The translations under genes were made by a program, and so were the position numbers. Shown here in pieces: positions 61,741 to 64,000 of a DNA stretch of 64,000 nt (the first letter of the stretch is position 1; each line of letters starts with the position of its first letter). Source of the DNA: Aeropyrum camini SY1 = JCM 12091 (lineage in GTDB: Archaea > Thermoproteota > Thermoprotei_A > Sulfolobales > Acidilobaceae); the NCBI RefSeq assembly GCF_000591035.1, contig NC_022521.1:496001-560000 (forward strand), given 5' to 3'. A model generated the notes under the pieces. That model saw only the letters and a list, made by a program, of their open reading frames with translations. It was not told the DNA's origin and did no database searches.

Positions 61741-62523
61741 TTGGATCTCGGCATAAGGGGTAAGCTGGCTGTTGTTACTGCTGGTAGCAGCGGATTAGGT
61801 TTCGCCTCCGCCCTCGAGCTGGCTAGGAATGGTGCTAGGCTACTTCTCTTCAGCCGTAGCAGAGAGAAACTCGAGACAGCCGCCTCTAAGATAAAATCCC
61901 TTGTAGAGGATGCCGAGGTAGATATAGTATCGGGGGACATTAGGGAGCCTGGCGATATAGATAGGCTATTCAACAGAGCCCGGGATCTGGGGGGAGCCGA
62001 CATACTGGTCTACAGCACAGGGGGCCCTAGGCCGGGCAGGTTCATGGAGCTTGATGTGGGGGATTGGGACGAGTCTTACCAGCTGTTGGCGAGGAGCGCT
62101 GTGTGGGTGGGCCGTAGGGCTGCGGAGCAGATGGTCGAGAAGGGGTGGGGGAGGATGGTCTACATAGGTAGTGTGACCCTCCTAAGGCCCTGGGCGGATC
62201 TCGCCCTCAGCAATATAATGAGGCTGCCTGTTATAGGCGTGGTTAGAACTCTGGCCCTCGAGCTGGCCCCCCACGGGGTGACTGTGAACGCGGTACTACC
62301 CAGCCTGATACTGACGGACAGGGTAAGGAGCCTCGCGGAGGAAAGGGCCAGGAGGAGCGGAGTTACTGTGGAGGAGGCGCTTAAGGCTATGGCCTCCAGG
62401 ATACCTATGGGGAGGGTCGGCAAGCCGGAGGAGCTTGCAAGTGTCGTGGCGTTTCTAGCCTCGGAGAGGGCCTCTTTCATAACGGGGGCGGTTATACCCG
62501 TCGACGGGGGAGCCCATATATAG
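61741..62523 (+). CDS. Short-chain dehydrogenase/reductase (SDR family)
   Basis: The Rossmann cofactor motif TAGSSGLGFASALELA is near the N-terminus; the fold continues with VSGDIREPGDID and STGGP. The active site usually reads Ser...YxxxK, but here the region GSVTLLRPWADLALSNIMRL lacks an obvious Tyr-Lys pair, so activity is doubtful or the catalytic residues differ. The C-terminus FLASERASFITGAVIPVDGG is typical. The start is TTG. The substrate is unknown. Confidence 0.78.
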   Translation: MDLGIRGKLAVVTAGSSGLGFASALELARNGARLLLFSRSREKLETAASKIKSLVEDAEVDIVSGDIREPGDIDRLFNRARDLGGADILVYSTGGPRPGRFMELDVGDWDESYQLLARSAVWVGRRAAEQMVEKGWGRMVYIGSVTLLRPWADLALSNIMRLPVIGVVRTLALELAPHGVTVNAVLPSLILTDRVRSLAEERARRSGVTVEEALKAMASRIPMGRVGKPEELASVVAFLASERASFITGAVIPVDGGAHI

Positions 62524-62605
62524 CTGGCGTGCCCGCGGGGGTGGCGGCGCCCAAGATTTAACGGCTCCCCGGTAATAAAGAGGGTTTGCGGGGGTACGGG
62601 GTTCC

Positions 62606-62917
62606 ATGGTGGAGAGGTACACTTCATACCCGAAGGTGGTCGATGACGTGGATATAGGGCCGCCGTACTTGACCAAGTATGAGCGGGCCCGGATAATAGG
62701 GGTCAGGGCCTTCCAGCTCAGCATAGGAGCACCGCCCCTAGTAGACCCCGAGAGGGTGGGCTCTCGGAGACCGCTAGACATAGCCCGCTATGAGGTGGAC
62801 AACGGCATACTCCCCGTCTCGATCTACAGGTACCTCCCTGGGGGAGGAGGCCAGTCCCTACCGCTATCCCGTCTTGCGGAGCTGGCTAGGGAGATACTGG
62901 GGGGTGAGTACGTCTAG
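62606..62917 (+). CDS. rpo6: RNA polymerase subunit Rpo6 (RpoK)
   Basis: This is the archaeal equivalent of RPB6/omega and stabilises RNA polymerase. The signature LTKYERARIIGVRAFQLSIG is intact, followed by APPLV and RPLDIARYEVDNGILPVSIY. The length of 103 residues is normal for crenarchaea. The ATG is at 62606, preceded by GGGGG. The M50 protease gene follows. Confidence 0.93.
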   Translation: MVERYTSYPKVVDDVDIGPPYLTKYERARIIGVRAFQLSIGAPPLVDPERVGSRRPLDIARYEVDNGILPVSIYRYLPGGGGQSLPLSRLAELAREILGGEYV

Positions 62918-62988
62918 ACCACTCCAGCCCGGGCCTCGTGGTTGATGCCCGGCTTCAAACGTGTGTTGAGGGTGGTGTAGCGTCCGCC

Positions 62989-64000
62989 TTGATAGACTGT
63001 GTGGAGATAGTCTCCAGGCATTTCGAGATCCTGGAGGTTAAAAGGGGCGGTGGAAGGCTCGCCGTACACCTAGGGCTACCCCTGAGGGGCGGGGATCTAG
63101 AGGATGTTATGGCCTCTCTCTACAAGGATTTAACGGCTTCAGGCTGCTACCCCTACTTCTCTAGGGAGGAGCTGGGGCTCGTACTCTATATACACAGGCC
63201 CGAGGCGGGGGCGAGGAGGAGGGCCCTCGCTCTGGCCCTCGCCGCCGCCACTCTAGCCACAGTCTACATGTCGGGCCTGGCCCTATCGGACCCCTCCAGA
63301 GGCCTTAGCTGGAGCCCCCTGGCCTATCTAGTCGGCCTGCTATTCCCCCTTCTGGTGCACGAGATGGGGCATTGGATCGTTATGAGGCTTAACAGGGTTC
63401 CAGCCAGCCTCCCATACATGATACCCGCCCCCCCGCTACAGCTAGGGTTCCTGGGGACCTTCGGCGCGGTCATAAACATGAGGTGGCTACCCCCGACTCT
63501 AGACTCTCTAACGGTCATGGCTGTCATGGGGCCTCTGGCAGGGTTCGTCGTTGCGGTGCCGCTGGCGGTGGTTGGCCTGCAGCACAGCCTCCTCCTACCG
63601 CCCCAGGAGGCGGCTGCGAGGGGCGACCTCATAGGCATACCGCTGATGCCGCTGGTAATGCTGCTTCTCGGCGGCGCCCTCGGACTCCCCTCTGACAGGG
63701 TCGTCGTTCTAAGCCCCCTAGCGTTCGCAAGCTATGTAGTATTCATAGTCACATTCTTGAACCTGATACCCGTTGGCATGCTCGACGGTGGCCACATCAT
63801 AAGGGGTGTTGTGGGGGAGCGTATGCACCAGGCTATATCCCTCCTCGTCGTCGTAGCCTCGCTACTGGCCTCGGTTTACATGCCCCAGCTATCGCTATTC
63901 GCCCTCCTAGCCCTCCTCATATACATGATGACGGCCGGCCGCCACCCGGGGGCAGCCATAAAGATATCTGTACCGGGCTGGAGGTCTGTGGCTTCCGCGC
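62989..64000 (+). CDS. M50 family (site-2-protease-like) membrane metalloprotease, truncated at window edge
   Basis: The protein has at least six hydrophobic segments. It carries the zinc site HEMGH (at about residue 125) and the distant LDGGH motif (NLIPVGMLDGGHIIRG), the hallmark of site-2-protease-like peptidases. The substrate and cleavage role are unknown; S2P enzymes cut membrane-bound regulators. The frame is open to the right edge, so the C-terminus is missing. The start is uncertain: TTG at 62989 or GTG at 62938. Confidence 0.8.
   Translation, partial: MIDCVEIVSRHFEILEVKRGGGRLAVHLGLPLRGGDLEDVMASLYKDLTASGCYPYFSREELGLVLYIHRPEAGARRRALALALAAATLATVYMSGLALSDPSRGLSWSPLAYLVGLLFPLLVHEMGHWIVMRLNRVPASLPYMIPAPPLQLGFLGTFGAVINMRWLPPTLDSLTVMAVMGPLAGFVVAVPLAVVGLQHSLLLPPQEAAARGDLIGIPLMPLVMLLLGGALGLPSDRVVVLSPLAFASYVVFIVTFLNLIPVGMLDGGHIIRGVVGERMHQAISLLVVVASLLASVYMPQLSLFALLALLIYMMTAGRHPGAAIKISVPGWRSVASA

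Overview
The window reads as chromosome of a hyperthermophilic crenarchaeon, almost certainly Aeropyrum (A. pernix or a close relative). This rests on the gene set, high G+C with dense packing, frequent TTG and GTG starts, purine-rich Shine-Dalgarno sites, archaeal TATA boxes and CCA-encoding tRNA genes. The gene set includes SRP19, Gar1, TFB, TFE-beta, S8e, Rpo6, thermosome, a threonyl-tRNA synthetase without an editing domain, a fused cytochrome oxidase I+III and XerA. No database search was possible; species and family names come from motif recognition.

Region by region. 1-7 kb: phosphoglycolate phosphatase, an aminopropyltransferase, phosphoglucose/phosphomannose isomerase, a DUF373 membrane protein, SRP19, a probable C/D guide RNA and two overlapping unrecognised genes. 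7-13 kb: a protein disulfide oxidoreductase, two HTH regulators, a PPP phosphatase, a GC-rich structured RNA candidate, THEP1, Trm1 and TFE-beta. 13-20 kb: an eight-CBS protein, Gar1, a TFB with a degenerate zinc ribbon, an apparently gene-less promoter region, an ITPase/XTPase, S8e, a coiled-coil protein and a GPN GTPase. 20-26 kb: a structured intergenic region, then a terminal oxidase locus (subunit II, fused I+III, subunit IV-like, a 36-residue membrane miniprotein, Sco). 26-38.5 kb: TrmY-like, a membrane methyltransferase, a FAD oxidoreductase, SurE, a DHPS-related protein, XerA, P5C dehydrogenase, ThrRS, several orphans, and Trm5 coupled to Taw3 (wyosine pathway).

38.9-43.7 kb holds tRNA-Val, an SF2 helicase, a TIM-barrel protein and the mannosylglycerate genes mpgS-mpgP. 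From tRNA-Arg (44.0 kb) to 46.86 kb lies a small decayed integrated element. It is bounded by a 38-39 nt repeat of the tRNA 3' half, contains a chain of frameshifted A-rich genes, and ends with a UPF0175/DUF3368 toxin-antitoxin pair. An AT-rich non-coding stretch with a 17-bp tandem repeat follows.

47.4-64 kb: a CopD-like membrane protein, a MacB/FtsX-type ABC exporter, a MoxR ATPase/small membrane protein/VWA set, two divergent prepilin-like secreted proteins, a GNAT protein, a zinc-ribbon protein, AlaX, the thermosome subunit, an SDR enzyme, Rpo6 and a truncated M50 protease.

Most genes are housekeeping (translation, tRNA modification, transcription, respiration). The least explained parts are the several stable intergenic RNA-like structures, the eight-CBS protein, the divergent TFB, the decayed tRNA-Arg element and the MoxR/VWA plus prepilin neighbourhood.
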